A stretch of DNA of 64,000 bases from Singulisphaera sp. GP187 (GTDB lineage: Bacteria; Planctomycetota; Planctomycetia; Gemmatales; Gemmataceae), in assembly GCA_945905925.1 (NCBI GenBank), contig CAMDQN010000003.1:34705-98704 (forward strand). Direction: 5' to 3'. Positions 44,955-53,067 of this stretch are shown one piece after another. Every line of letters starts with the position of its first letter. The first letter of the stretch is position 1. The notes below the pieces were generated by a model. The model searched no databases, was not told where the DNA came from, and worked only from the letters and a program-made list of their open reading frames with translations. Position numbers and translations under genes: made by a program.

Positions 44955-47438
44955 TTAATTGCCGGCTTTGCGGAGGGCTTCGGAGATCTTCTTCGCGTCG
45001 GGCGCGAGCGGGCTTTCGGGGAAGTCCGCGATCATCTGGTCGAACTGCTTGCGTGCCTCGGTCCTCTTGTCGAGCCGGTACAGACATCGCCCGTAGTTGA
45101 ACAGGATCACGTCGAGGAACTTCGCGTCGGGGTGGGTGCGGAGAACCGTCTCGAACACGTCGATGGCCCGGGCGTAATCCTTCTGCACGTAGTAATAGTT
45201 CGCCATCTTCGCGACCGCTTCGCCCACGCGACCGCTATCCGAATACTTGTCGAAGACCTTCTTGTATTCCTGGAACGACTGGTCGAAGAGTTGCGCCGCA
45301 CGGGCGCCCTCGGCCTCCTTCGCCATCTCCTCGTAGCACTCCGCGATGCCGAACTGCGCCTCACCGCGAAGCGGACTCTTGTCGAGCCGCAGCACACTGG
45401 TGTAGATGCCGATCGCGCGCTGCATTTGCTTTTGTTTGCGCGAGACCTGCGCGAGCGAAATGAGGGCCGCGTCCACGAACTCGCTGTTCGGGAACTCCTT
45501 CTGCAACCGCTGGCTCATCGCGGCCGCGAGGTCGAGGTTGTCCATCTCGAAGTAGATCTTCCAGAGTTGGACGTAGGTCTCTTCGAGCGTGCGGCCACCG
45601 AGTTTCGCGGCTTCTGCGCTGATCTCTTCGCACAACTTCATCGCCTGTTCGTACTTCGTGTCGGCGTGTTGCTTGAGGCCGAACTCCTTGTACCGGTTGC
45701 CGATGTTCGTGAGTGCGCTCGCGGTCTTCAGTTGCGTCTTGACACGCAACTCCTGGTCGTTGATCTGCGTTTGCGAAACGCGAACGCTGCCGAGGCTGCC
45801 TTCCACCACGCGCGCCTTGAAGACGACCGTGCGGGCTTCGGCGGTCGAGTTCTTGGTGTCGCTGTAGGTGAGCACGATGAGGTCGTTCGGCTGCGCCTGG
45901 AGCACCTGATCGTCGACCTTCACCACTTCGGACTTCTCCAAAGACACGACCGCTCGGAACGTACCCGAGTGGATGGTGCCGTCGTCTTCCGGCGGCTTCG
46001 GTGGCTCGACGGGGGGGGGCGGGTCTTTCTTCGGTTCTTCCTTCTTCGGCTCGTCCTTCTTCGGCTCGTCCTTCTTCGGCTCGTCCTTCTTCGGCTCGCC
46101 GTCCTTCTTGGGCTCGCCGTCCTTCTTAGGTTCTTCGACCGGCGGAATGATGAGCGGGATGTTCTCCGGCGCGGCGCGAACGATCTTCGCCTCGGTGAGA
46201 ATGACGTCCACCTTGTCGATCTTCTTGAAACGGTCGAGTTTATTGGGGTCGGACTTCACCGGCATCGGCGGCGCGCCGCCCGGCCCGGCTTCCGCGGTGA
46301 TCTCTTCGGGCGTCTTCTCGCGGTAGACCTCAATCGTGGCCTTCAACACGTCAGCGCCGTCGGTGAGGTCGAAGTCGGCATCGACCACCTGAAGGTGAAT
46401 CCCGCGACCGAGAACCACGCCCTGCAACGTTTCGGAGTACGCACCGTCCACGACGGTGGCCGTCGCGGTGCCCACGACCGGAATCTCCTTGATGATGAGG
46501 TTCTCTTTGCCGCCCGCGGCGGTGTGCATGTCGCGGTAGGAGATCTTGACCTTGTCGCCACCGCGAACTTCGAGCCGGTTGTTGCCGGGCTTCGGCTTAC
46601 CGAGAGCCGTGGTGATGGTCCCGATGACGACGCGAACGTTCCGACCGATCGGTACGCACTCCAGCATTTCGGTGTCGCCGCTGGTCGCCTCGACCTTCAC
46701 GCTCAGAGTCTTGCCGGGTTCGAGCGCCGCGAGGTCGGCGTCTTCGATGCGCACGAACAACCGCTTCCCGGCTTCGAGGATTTCTGGCACGGGTTTCGTG
46801 CCGTCGGGGGTCGTCGCGTCCGGCGGGGGCAGGGCGGTGCCGACGCGTTCGAGCGCGGCAATCGCGCGGCTGTAGTGGCCCTGCTGGAAGTGGCCCAACC
46901 CGATGTAGTAGTACGCCTGGTTCACCTGCGGGCTGACCGGGTACTTCTCGATCACGTCGCGCATGTACTTGAAGCACTTGCCGTAGTTGCGGCCCTCGAA
47001 GTAACAGACGCCAATCTTCAGCGTCGCTTCGGCGCGCGATTCCTCGCTGGGGTTGTCGTCGGCTGCGGCAGACTCGAAAAACGTGCGAGCGCGGTCGAAC
47101 GCGCGGTCCTTGTTCAACAGATGATTGCCGAGTTTGAGGTACGCGTCGAAGCGAACCTTGCTGCGCGGATATCGCTCGATCACCGACATCCACACTTCGA
47201 CTGCTTTCGCGGGTTCGCCGGCTTCGATTCGGGCGTCGCCGGCTTCGAGGAGCTTTCGGGCAGCGCGGTCCTCGACGATGGACCCACGCTCCGGCGTGGC
47301 CTTCTCCTTGTCTTTCTCCTTGGCGTCTTGCGCGTCGGGGGCGCGGGGCGCGCCGTGGATTTCGACGAAGACGAGCGCGACCCCGCCCAAAACGAGAGCC
47401 GGCAGGAGGAGACGCAAACGAAGAACGGCGATGTTCAT
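44955..47438 (-). CDS. 827-aa exported TPR protein related in architecture to the 2472-aa neighbour
   Basis: N-terminal hydrophobic leader; RFDAYLKLGNHLLNKDRAFDRARTFFESAAADDN; C-terminal TPRs (DYARAIDVFETVLRTHPDAKFLDVILFNYGRCLYRLDKRTEARKQFDQMIADFPESPLAPDAKK). Confidence 0.88.
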   Translation of the reverse strand: MNIAVLRLRLLLPALVLGGVALVFVEIHGAPRAPDAQDAKEKDKEKATPERGSIVEDRAARKLLEAGDARIEAGEPAKAVEVWMSVIERYPRSKVRFDAYLKLGNHLLNKDRAFDRARTFFESAAADDNPSEESRAEATLKIGVCYFEGRNYGKCFKYMRDVIEKYPVSPQVNQAYYYIGLGHFQQGHYSRAIAALERVGTALPPPDATTPDGTKPVPEILEAGKRLFVRIEDADLAALEPGKTLSVKVEATSGDTEMLECVPIGRNVRVVIGTITTALGKPKPGNNRLEVRGGDKVKISYRDMHTAAGGKENLIIKEIPVVGTATATVVDGAYSETLQGVVLGRGIHLQVVDADFDLTDGADVLKATIEVYREKTPEEITAEAGPGGAPPMPVKSDPNKLDRFKKIDKVDVILTEAKIVRAAPENIPLIIPPVEEPKKDGEPKKDGEPKKDEPKKDEPKKDEPKKEEPKKDPPPPVEPPKPPEDDGTIHSGTFRAVVSLEKSEVVKVDDQVLQAQPNDLIVLTYSDTKNSTAEARTVVFKARVVEGSLGSVRVSQTQINDQELRVKTQLKTASALTNIGNRYKEFGLKQHADTKYEQAMKLCEEISAEAAKLGGRTLEETYVQLWKIYFEMDNLDLAAAMSQRLQKEFPNSEFVDAALISLAQVSRKQKQMQRAIGIYTSVLRLDKSPLRGEAQFGIAECYEEMAKEAEGARAAQLFDQSFQEYKKVFDKYSDSGRVGEAVAKMANYYYVQKDYARAIDVFETVLRTHPDAKFLDVILFNYGRCLYRLDKRTEARKQFDQMIADFPESPLAPDAKKISEALRKAGN
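46024..46134 (-). repeat. 15/18-nt coding minisatellite encoding (E)PKKD(G)E repeats
   Basis: Tandem TCCTTCTTCGGCTCG units = EPKKDGEPKKDGEPKKDEPKKDEPKKDEPKKEEPKKD. Confidence 0.9.
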
Positions 47439-47679
47439 GAATTAGCTCGGCGACGGTGCAGTTCGTGCTAGGCGGTTGGTCGTGAGGGTAGGAACCCTGG
47501 TTCGGCGGGAGCGTCGTAACTCGGACATTTTCGGGCGAAGACCAGCGGGGCAGCGAGTATCCCGCATTTGGAGGGTTGGAGGCCCAGAAAAGTTCCGTGG
47601 GGAGTTAGTGTGCCCCGGACACGCCACGAATGCAAGTGGCAAACGCGCGAATGTGCCATCAGCGAAGAGAAGAATCTCC

Positions 47680-47821
47680 CCCTCCCTTAAATATATAGGG
47701 GAAGCGTTTGAAGCCGCTCGCGGCTTCACGAGTGGTTCGTCGGGCGAATCTCGCGAATTCGCGAGCGGCGAAACATCTCCCCTTCCCTTTTAATTAGGGG
47801 AGGTTGGGGAGAGGGGGTTCT
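47680..47821. repeat. Divergent family D-like palindromic repeat, copy 5
   Basis: CTCCCCCTCCCTTAAATATATAGGGGAAG ... CATCTCCCCTTCCCTTTTAATTAGGGGAGGTTGGGGAGAGGGGG; arms AT-interrupted compared with the other copies. Confidence 0.6.
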
Positions 47822-47969
47822 TCCCCGATTGCCGCTTGACGCTCGACCGGGAACGTGGGAAAGTCAATCATCAACCTCGCGCTGCACCCGCCCGCCCCGG
47901 ACCACACCTCCCACCAGTCGCCCAACGCCCGCACGCTCGACTTCCGCATCGAAACTCGAAGGCAAGCCC

Positions 47970-49433
47970 ATGCTGAACATTCTCGGTTCGCCGAAACGAC
48001 TTTGCGATGGGATCACACGGCGCGACATGCTCCAGGCCGGTGCCAGTGCCGTGCTGGGGTTGGGGTTGGCAGACCTGATGCGCGCGCCCGCCTTCGCCAC
48101 CGGAAGTACTCGCCCCCGGAACTTCGGGGCGGCGAAGAACGTCATGGTACTGTACCTGTACGGGGCCATGAGCCAGATCGACACGCTCGACCCCAAGCCC
48201 GACGCGCCGCCCGAAATTCGCGGGCCGTTTAGCACCATCGCGACGAAGCTCCCCGGCGTGCGGCTCGGCGAACACCTCCCGAAGTTGGCCGAGCGCCTTG
48301 ACCGCGTGACGGTGGTGCGGTCCATGAACCACCCCGAACCGATTCACAACGTCGCCAACACGGTCACCGGCATCCGCCGGACCGACGTGCCGATGGAACT
48401 GAACCAGCGCGACCCGCGGCACTGGCCGTTCTTCGGATCGGTGATCGACTACCTCGAAACCGCGCAAGCCGGGCGCGCGGGGAACCCGCTCATCCCCCGC
48501 AACGTCATGCTCCCGTGGCGGCAGAGCGCCACCGCACCCGACAAGCGAGCCGGTTTCTTCGGCGGGTTCCTTGGCTCGCGGTACGACCCGACGGCGCTCG
48601 AATTCCGCGGGAAGGGAACGGTGCCGGACTGCGTCGAGAAGTTCAACCCGTACTGCGGCATCGATCCCAACGACACGTACAACTTTCCCGCGACCGCGCT
48701 CGGCCCGCAGATGACCCTGGACCGGTTCCAGAACCGCCGCAGCCTGCTCGACCAACTAAACGACCAGCGCCGCTCCCTCGGAGGAACGGTCCCGGCACAA
48801 GGGTTCGACGAACTGCAACAGATCGGTCTGAACCTGTGCGACTCGGGTTCGCTCCCGGCCGCGCTGAATCTCGATCGTGAGCCTGCCAGGTTGCGGGAGC
48901 GATATGGCCACCACCTGTTCGGTCAGTCCGCGCTCCTCGGCCGCCGATTGATCGAGGCAGGGTCGCGCGTGGTTACCGTGCTGTGGGACGAGTTCGCCGC
49001 GAACAACTCGGCGTGGGACACGCACAACAACCAGACACGGCGCCTCGGCCGCGAACTGTGCCCCGGTCTCGACCAGACCGTTTCCGCACTGCTCGATGAT
49101 CTGGAGCAGCGAGGCCTGTTCGATGAAACGCTCGTCGTCTGCCTGACCGAACACGGCCGAACCCCGCAAGCCGAGGGCAAGGACGGCCGGAACCACTGGT
49201 CCGGTGCCTACAGCATCATGCTCGCCGGGGCCGGGGTCGCTCGCGGTAACGTCGTCGGATCGAGCGACAAGCAGGGCGCGTTCGTGAAGAACCGACCGGT
49301 CAACCCCAAGGACATCCTTCACACCATCTACCACCTGCTCGGCGTGGACGTCGAGCGCTCCGTCCCCGACCGGCAGGGCCGACCGATGCCGCTCGTCGAT
49401 GGCGGCAATCTCGTGCCGGAAATCCTGGCGTAA
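47970..49433 (+). CDS. DUF1501 protein
   Basis: ITRRDMLQAGASAVLGLGLADLM; KNVMVLYLYGAMSQIDTLDPKPDAPPEIRGPF; LVVCLTEHGRTPQAEGKDGRNHWSGAYSIMLAGAGVARGNVVGSSDK. Confidence 0.9.
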   Translation: MLNILGSPKRLCDGITRRDMLQAGASAVLGLGLADLMRAPAFATGSTRPRNFGAAKNVMVLYLYGAMSQIDTLDPKPDAPPEIRGPFSTIATKLPGVRLGEHLPKLAERLDRVTVVRSMNHPEPIHNVANTVTGIRRTDVPMELNQRDPRHWPFFGSVIDYLETAQAGRAGNPLIPRNVMLPWRQSATAPDKRAGFFGGFLGSRYDPTALEFRGKGTVPDCVEKFNPYCGIDPNDTYNFPATALGPQMTLDRFQNRRSLLDQLNDQRRSLGGTVPAQGFDELQQIGLNLCDSGSLPAALNLDREPARLRERYGHHLFGQSALLGRRLIEAGSRVVTVLWDEFAANNSAWDTHNNQTRRLGRELCPGLDQTVSALLDDLEQRGLFDETLVVCLTEHGRTPQAEGKDGRNHWSGAYSIMLAGAGVARGNVVGSSDKQGAFVKNRPVNPKDILHTIYHLLGVDVERSVPDRQGRPMPLVDGGNLVPEILA

Positions 49434-49462
49434 CAGAACACCGAACACCCGAGGACTCTCCC

Positions 49463-50833
49463 GTGACCCCGTTCCGCTCGCAGAGCTGGCTGCTCGACCG
49501 CCGACACGTTCTGCGCGGCCTCGGCGTGTCGATGGCGCTGCCGTTGCTCGACTGCATGCGCCCGCTCTGCGCGGCGGAAGGCAAGGCGCGGGCCAAGCGC
49601 AGCGTCTTCATCTACCTGCCGAACGGCGTGAACACGATCGACTTCCAGATCGAATCGGCGGGGGCGAACTACACATTCTCCAAAACGCTCCTGCCGTTGG
49701 AGAAGCACAAGGCGAACGTCACGCCGATCAGCGGGCTCTACCACCCGCACGGCCTGGGACACCACCACAACTGCAGCACGATCTGGCTCACTGGCGGCAA
49801 GATCGGGCCGTCCGAACGGAACACCATCTCCGTCGATCAACTGATGACCCAGGTGACGGCCCCGCAAACGCGGTTCACCTCGATCGAACTCAGCAACCAG
49901 GGGCACTCGCTCGCGAGCAGTGCCGACGGCATCGGCCTCCCGGCGCAAGGCAACCCGAGCGTGGTTTTCCGGGAACTGTTCGAGGAGCCCGCGGGCGGGG
50001 TCGCAAAACAGCGCCGGGGGTTGGAGCGCCGCGGCAGCGTTCTCGACGCGGTCCTCGAAGAGGCCACCGACCTCGGCGGCAATCTCGGCAAGGACGATCG
50101 CGGCCGGCTTGAACAGTACCTCTCGTCCGTGCGGGAAGTCGAAATCCGCACCCAGCGGGCCAACAAGTGGCTCGACACGCCACGCCCCAAGATCGCACCG
50201 GCCGACCAGACGAAGCTCAACCGCGCCGTGTCGCTGGAACAACTAGGCGAGTACCTCCGCACCATGTACGACATCCTCGTGCTGGCATTCCAGACCGACC
50301 TCACCCGCGTCGCCACGTTCAGCACCGGCAACGAGGGCAACGGACCGGCAGTCCCCGAGATCGGCGTGAAACAGGACCGGCACTCGCTCTCGCACCACAA
50401 CGCCAACCCCAAGTTGATGCAGGAACTCACGGCGAGCGACACGTTCAACATCAAGCAGTTCGCGTATTTCCTCGACCGGTTGGCGGAGGTGAAGGACGCG
50501 GACGGGCCGCTGCTCGACTCGACGATGTGCCTCTACGGCAGCGGCATGGCGTTCGGCCACAGCCACGGCAACGCGAACCTCCCGTTGATCCTCGCCGGTG
50601 GCGGCGCGCTCGGCCTCAGACACGGCCGGCACATCGACTACAACGCCGCGGGTCGGAAGGACGGCTACAAGTACGAACTCGACACCCACGCGAAGCACTA
50701 CGCTATATGCCACCGCCCGGTGAACGCGAAGGCCCACCTCAGCAACCTGCTCCTGACGATGGCGCAGAAGATGGACGTGAAGACGGAGAAGTTCGCCGAC
50801 AGCAACGGGACGGTTTCGGAGGTGCTGGCGTGA
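49463..50833 (+). CDS. DUF1552 protein
   Basis: LDRRHVLRGLGVSMALPLLDCMRP; KRSVFIYLPNGVNTIDF; SVDQLMTQVTAPQTRFTSIELS; TMCLYGSGMAFGHSHGNANLPLILAGGGALGLRHGRHI. Confidence 0.9.
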   Translation: MTPFRSQSWLLDRRHVLRGLGVSMALPLLDCMRPLCAAEGKARAKRSVFIYLPNGVNTIDFQIESAGANYTFSKTLLPLEKHKANVTPISGLYHPHGLGHHHNCSTIWLTGGKIGPSERNTISVDQLMTQVTAPQTRFTSIELSNQGHSLASSADGIGLPAQGNPSVVFRELFEEPAGGVAKQRRGLERRGSVLDAVLEEATDLGGNLGKDDRGRLEQYLSSVREVEIRTQRANKWLDTPRPKIAPADQTKLNRAVSLEQLGEYLRTMYDILVLAFQTDLTRVATFSTGNEGNGPAVPEIGVKQDRHSLSHHNANPKLMQELTASDTFNIKQFAYFLDRLAEVKDADGPLLDSTMCLYGSGMAFGHSHGNANLPLILAGGGALGLRHGRHIDYNAAGRKDGYKYELDTHAKHYAICHRPVNAKAHLSNLLLTMAQKMDVKTEKFADSNGTVSEVLA

Positions 50834-52053
50834 CTCACCGAACCCGGCGCGCGGCCGTTCTCCTGTTTGTTGGCGCGTGCGCGATCTCCCTCTCGGCTGT
50901 CGGTCAGGAGAAGAAAGACACCAAGGCGAAAAAGGGCACGGTCCCGCCGGTGCCCGTCGCGAACGAACCGCGGTTGAAGCCCGGTACGTTCCCGACGGAA
51001 CCGGGGACGTACCTGTCCGGCGAGTTGATCGTGGTCGATCCGATCAACCGCCGCGGCGGGCTGCGCATCGACGGCGACGCGGGCGGGCGCTACAACAACG
51101 GCCCGCTGCACTACTTCGCGCTGCTGCCTTACGCGACCGTTTGGTACAACGGCGCGCCCGCGGAGCTGCGCGACGTTCCACTCGGCACGCACGTCCACGG
51201 CTACTTTCACCTCCCGCCGGTCGGTGAAGAGCAAACGATCTTACCGCTGCCTGCCGAATACCAGCGCCTCGCGGTGAAGCACAACCACGCCGTCGCGCTG
51301 GAAGACGACTTCAGCTACTACCAGCGCCGCGGGCAGTCGTGGAAGGTGTTAAGCGTCGATCTCAAGAAGGGCAAACTCGACGTCGCCCCGACCGGGAAAC
51401 TGGTGAAGGACGGGATCACCGAGAAGGCCACCTTCGACATCGACACCGTCACCCGCGTCTGGAATAACCGCCGGCTCGTAGATTTGGCAGACCTCGCCGC
51501 CGGGCAGGTGGTGCAGTTGAACCTCGGCTGGTCGCAAGGCGCGCGGGACAAGGAGTTCACCGTTTCCGACGTTTGGCTAGACGACGCGAGCCGCGCGTTT
51601 GCCACCGAGTTGCAGCGCCGCCGCCACGTCCGCTACCAGCAGCAGCGGTGGGTGCCGGGGTGGATCGACAGCGTCGAGCTGTTCGACTTCGGCGGTGCGG
51701 AAATCACCATCACGCTATTCGGCAACATGGACCCGTCACTCTACGCCGATTTGAAGGCCACGAAGGACACCGGGTTCTGGGTGGCCGCGGCGGAGAACAC
51801 GCTGCGCACTTGGTTCCACCGCGCCGACCGCAAAGTCGGCAAGGTGTTGGAGTGGAAGGAGATCGAGAACCCGCCGCCGGGGAGCAGCGGCATCCAGATG
51901 AAACTGAAGTTCGCCGAGGTGCTGGAAGGCTACCGTGCGGGGCGGTGCGTGCGCGTGAAGTGCGAGCGATGGGCGTTCGTCACGATGCCGCCCGAAGAAC
52001 GCGTGAAATCACTCGACGACGTGAAACGATCGGCCACACTCACCCTGCCCTGA
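50830..52053 (+). CDS. Hypothetical secreted protein
   Basis: GTG start overlapping the upstream TGA (GTGA); signal-like TRRAAVLLFVGACAISLSAVGQ. No family recognised. Confidence 0.75.
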   Translation: MTHRTRRAAVLLFVGACAISLSAVGQEKKDTKAKKGTVPPVPVANEPRLKPGTFPTEPGTYLSGELIVVDPINRRGGLRIDGDAGGRYNNGPLHYFALLPYATVWYNGAPAELRDVPLGTHVHGYFHLPPVGEEQTILPLPAEYQRLAVKHNHAVALEDDFSYYQRRGQSWKVLSVDLKKGKLDVAPTGKLVKDGITEKATFDIDTVTRVWNNRRLVDLADLAAGQVVQLNLGWSQGARDKEFTVSDVWLDDASRAFATELQRRRHVRYQQQRWVPGWIDSVELFDFGGAEITITLFGNMDPSLYADLKATKDTGFWVAAAENTLRTWFHRADRKVGKVLEWKEIENPPPGSSGIQMKLKFAEVLEGYRAGRCVRVKCERWAFVTMPPEERVKSLDDVKRSATLTLP

Positions 52054-52077
52054 GCGGCAGTTTCTGGAGGATTCACA

Positions 52078-53019
52078 ATGCGTGTCCGTTTACTGTTCTC
52101 CTTCGTTCTCGCCGCGTGCGTGGTCGGCGCGCCGCTCGCGGGCGCCGACGAACCAAAGTCCCTGGTCGAGCCGGGGGCGAAGGTCAAGAAGCTCGCCGGA
52201 GACATGAAGTTCACCGAAGGCCCGGTCTGGATACCAGCCGACAAGAAGCTCGTCTTCTCGGACATCCCGAACAGCAAGCTGATGCAGTGGAAGGACGGCA
52301 ACGGGCTGTCCGAATACCGCGCGAGCGAGCAGGCCAACGGCAACATCCTCGACCTCGAAGGGCGGCTCATCTCCTGCCAGCACAAGGCGCGGAACCTCGT
52401 GCGGACCGAGAAGGACGGGAAAATCACGGTGCTGGCGGACAAGTTCGATGGCAAGCGGTTCAACTCGCCGAACGACGTCGCGGTGCGGGCGGACGGCACG
52501 CTGTGGTTCACCGACCCGCCGTGGGGGCTGACCGAAAAGGGCGAACTGGCCGGCCACTTCGTGTTCAAACTCGACCCGAAGACCGGCAAGGTCGAAGCGG
52601 TGCTGAAGGACCTCGCGATGCCCAACGGAATCGTCTTCTCGCCCGACGAGTCTCGCCTCTACGTCGCGGACACCGGCGGGAATATGAGACACCCGGACCA
52701 AGCGTTCCACAAGCTGCCGGCCGGGGTTCACTGCTACGAAGTGGGTAAGGACGGGAAACTCGGGAAGAAGTTGTTCACGATCCCCGAAGGCAGCGACGGC
52801 ATGAAAGTGGATGCGAAGGGGAACCTCTACACGACGCACGGCAAGGTGAAGATCTACGACCCAGCAGGCAAGTTGCTGGAGCAAATCGACGTGCCGGAAG
52901 GCCCGGCCAATCTGTGCTTCGGCGGTGACGATTACAAGACGCTGTTCATCACCGCCCGCACGTCGCTCTACAGCGTTCGGATGGTGAACCCCGGCGTGAG
53001 ACCGGCTGGCGCGAAGTAG
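52078..53019 (+). CDS. SMP-30/gluconolactonase/LRE family protein, secreted
   Basis: FTEGPVWIPADKKLVFSDIPNSKLMQW...FNSPNDVAVRADGTLWFTDPPWG...PNGIVFSPDESRLYVADT...GPANLCFGGDDYKTLFITARTSLYSV. Confidence 0.93.
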   Translation: MRVRLLFSFVLAACVVGAPLAGADEPKSLVEPGAKVKKLAGDMKFTEGPVWIPADKKLVFSDIPNSKLMQWKDGNGLSEYRASEQANGNILDLEGRLISCQHKARNLVRTEKDGKITVLADKFDGKRFNSPNDVAVRADGTLWFTDPPWGLTEKGELAGHFVFKLDPKTGKVEAVLKDLAMPNGIVFSPDESRLYVADTGGNMRHPDQAFHKLPAGVHCYEVGKDGKLGKKLFTIPEGSDGMKVDAKGNLYTTHGKVKIYDPAGKLLEQIDVPEGPANLCFGGDDYKTLFITARTSLYSVRMVNPGVRPAGAK

Positions 53020-53067
53020 CGCCTCGTAACGGCATCGCGGAGTTGGGTTCAACACGGGGGCATCATC

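Noticed and set aside
46024-46134. CRISPR-like regular repeat
   Set aside because: Units are contiguous 15-18 nt coding repeats without spacers, i.e. a protein-coding minisatellite, not a CRISPR array.
44790-47471. 893-aa plus-strand ORF
   Set aside because: Antisense shadow of the 827-aa TPR protein; contains low-complexity FLRFFLLRLVLLRLVLLRL, an artefact of the PKKDE minisatellite on the other strand.
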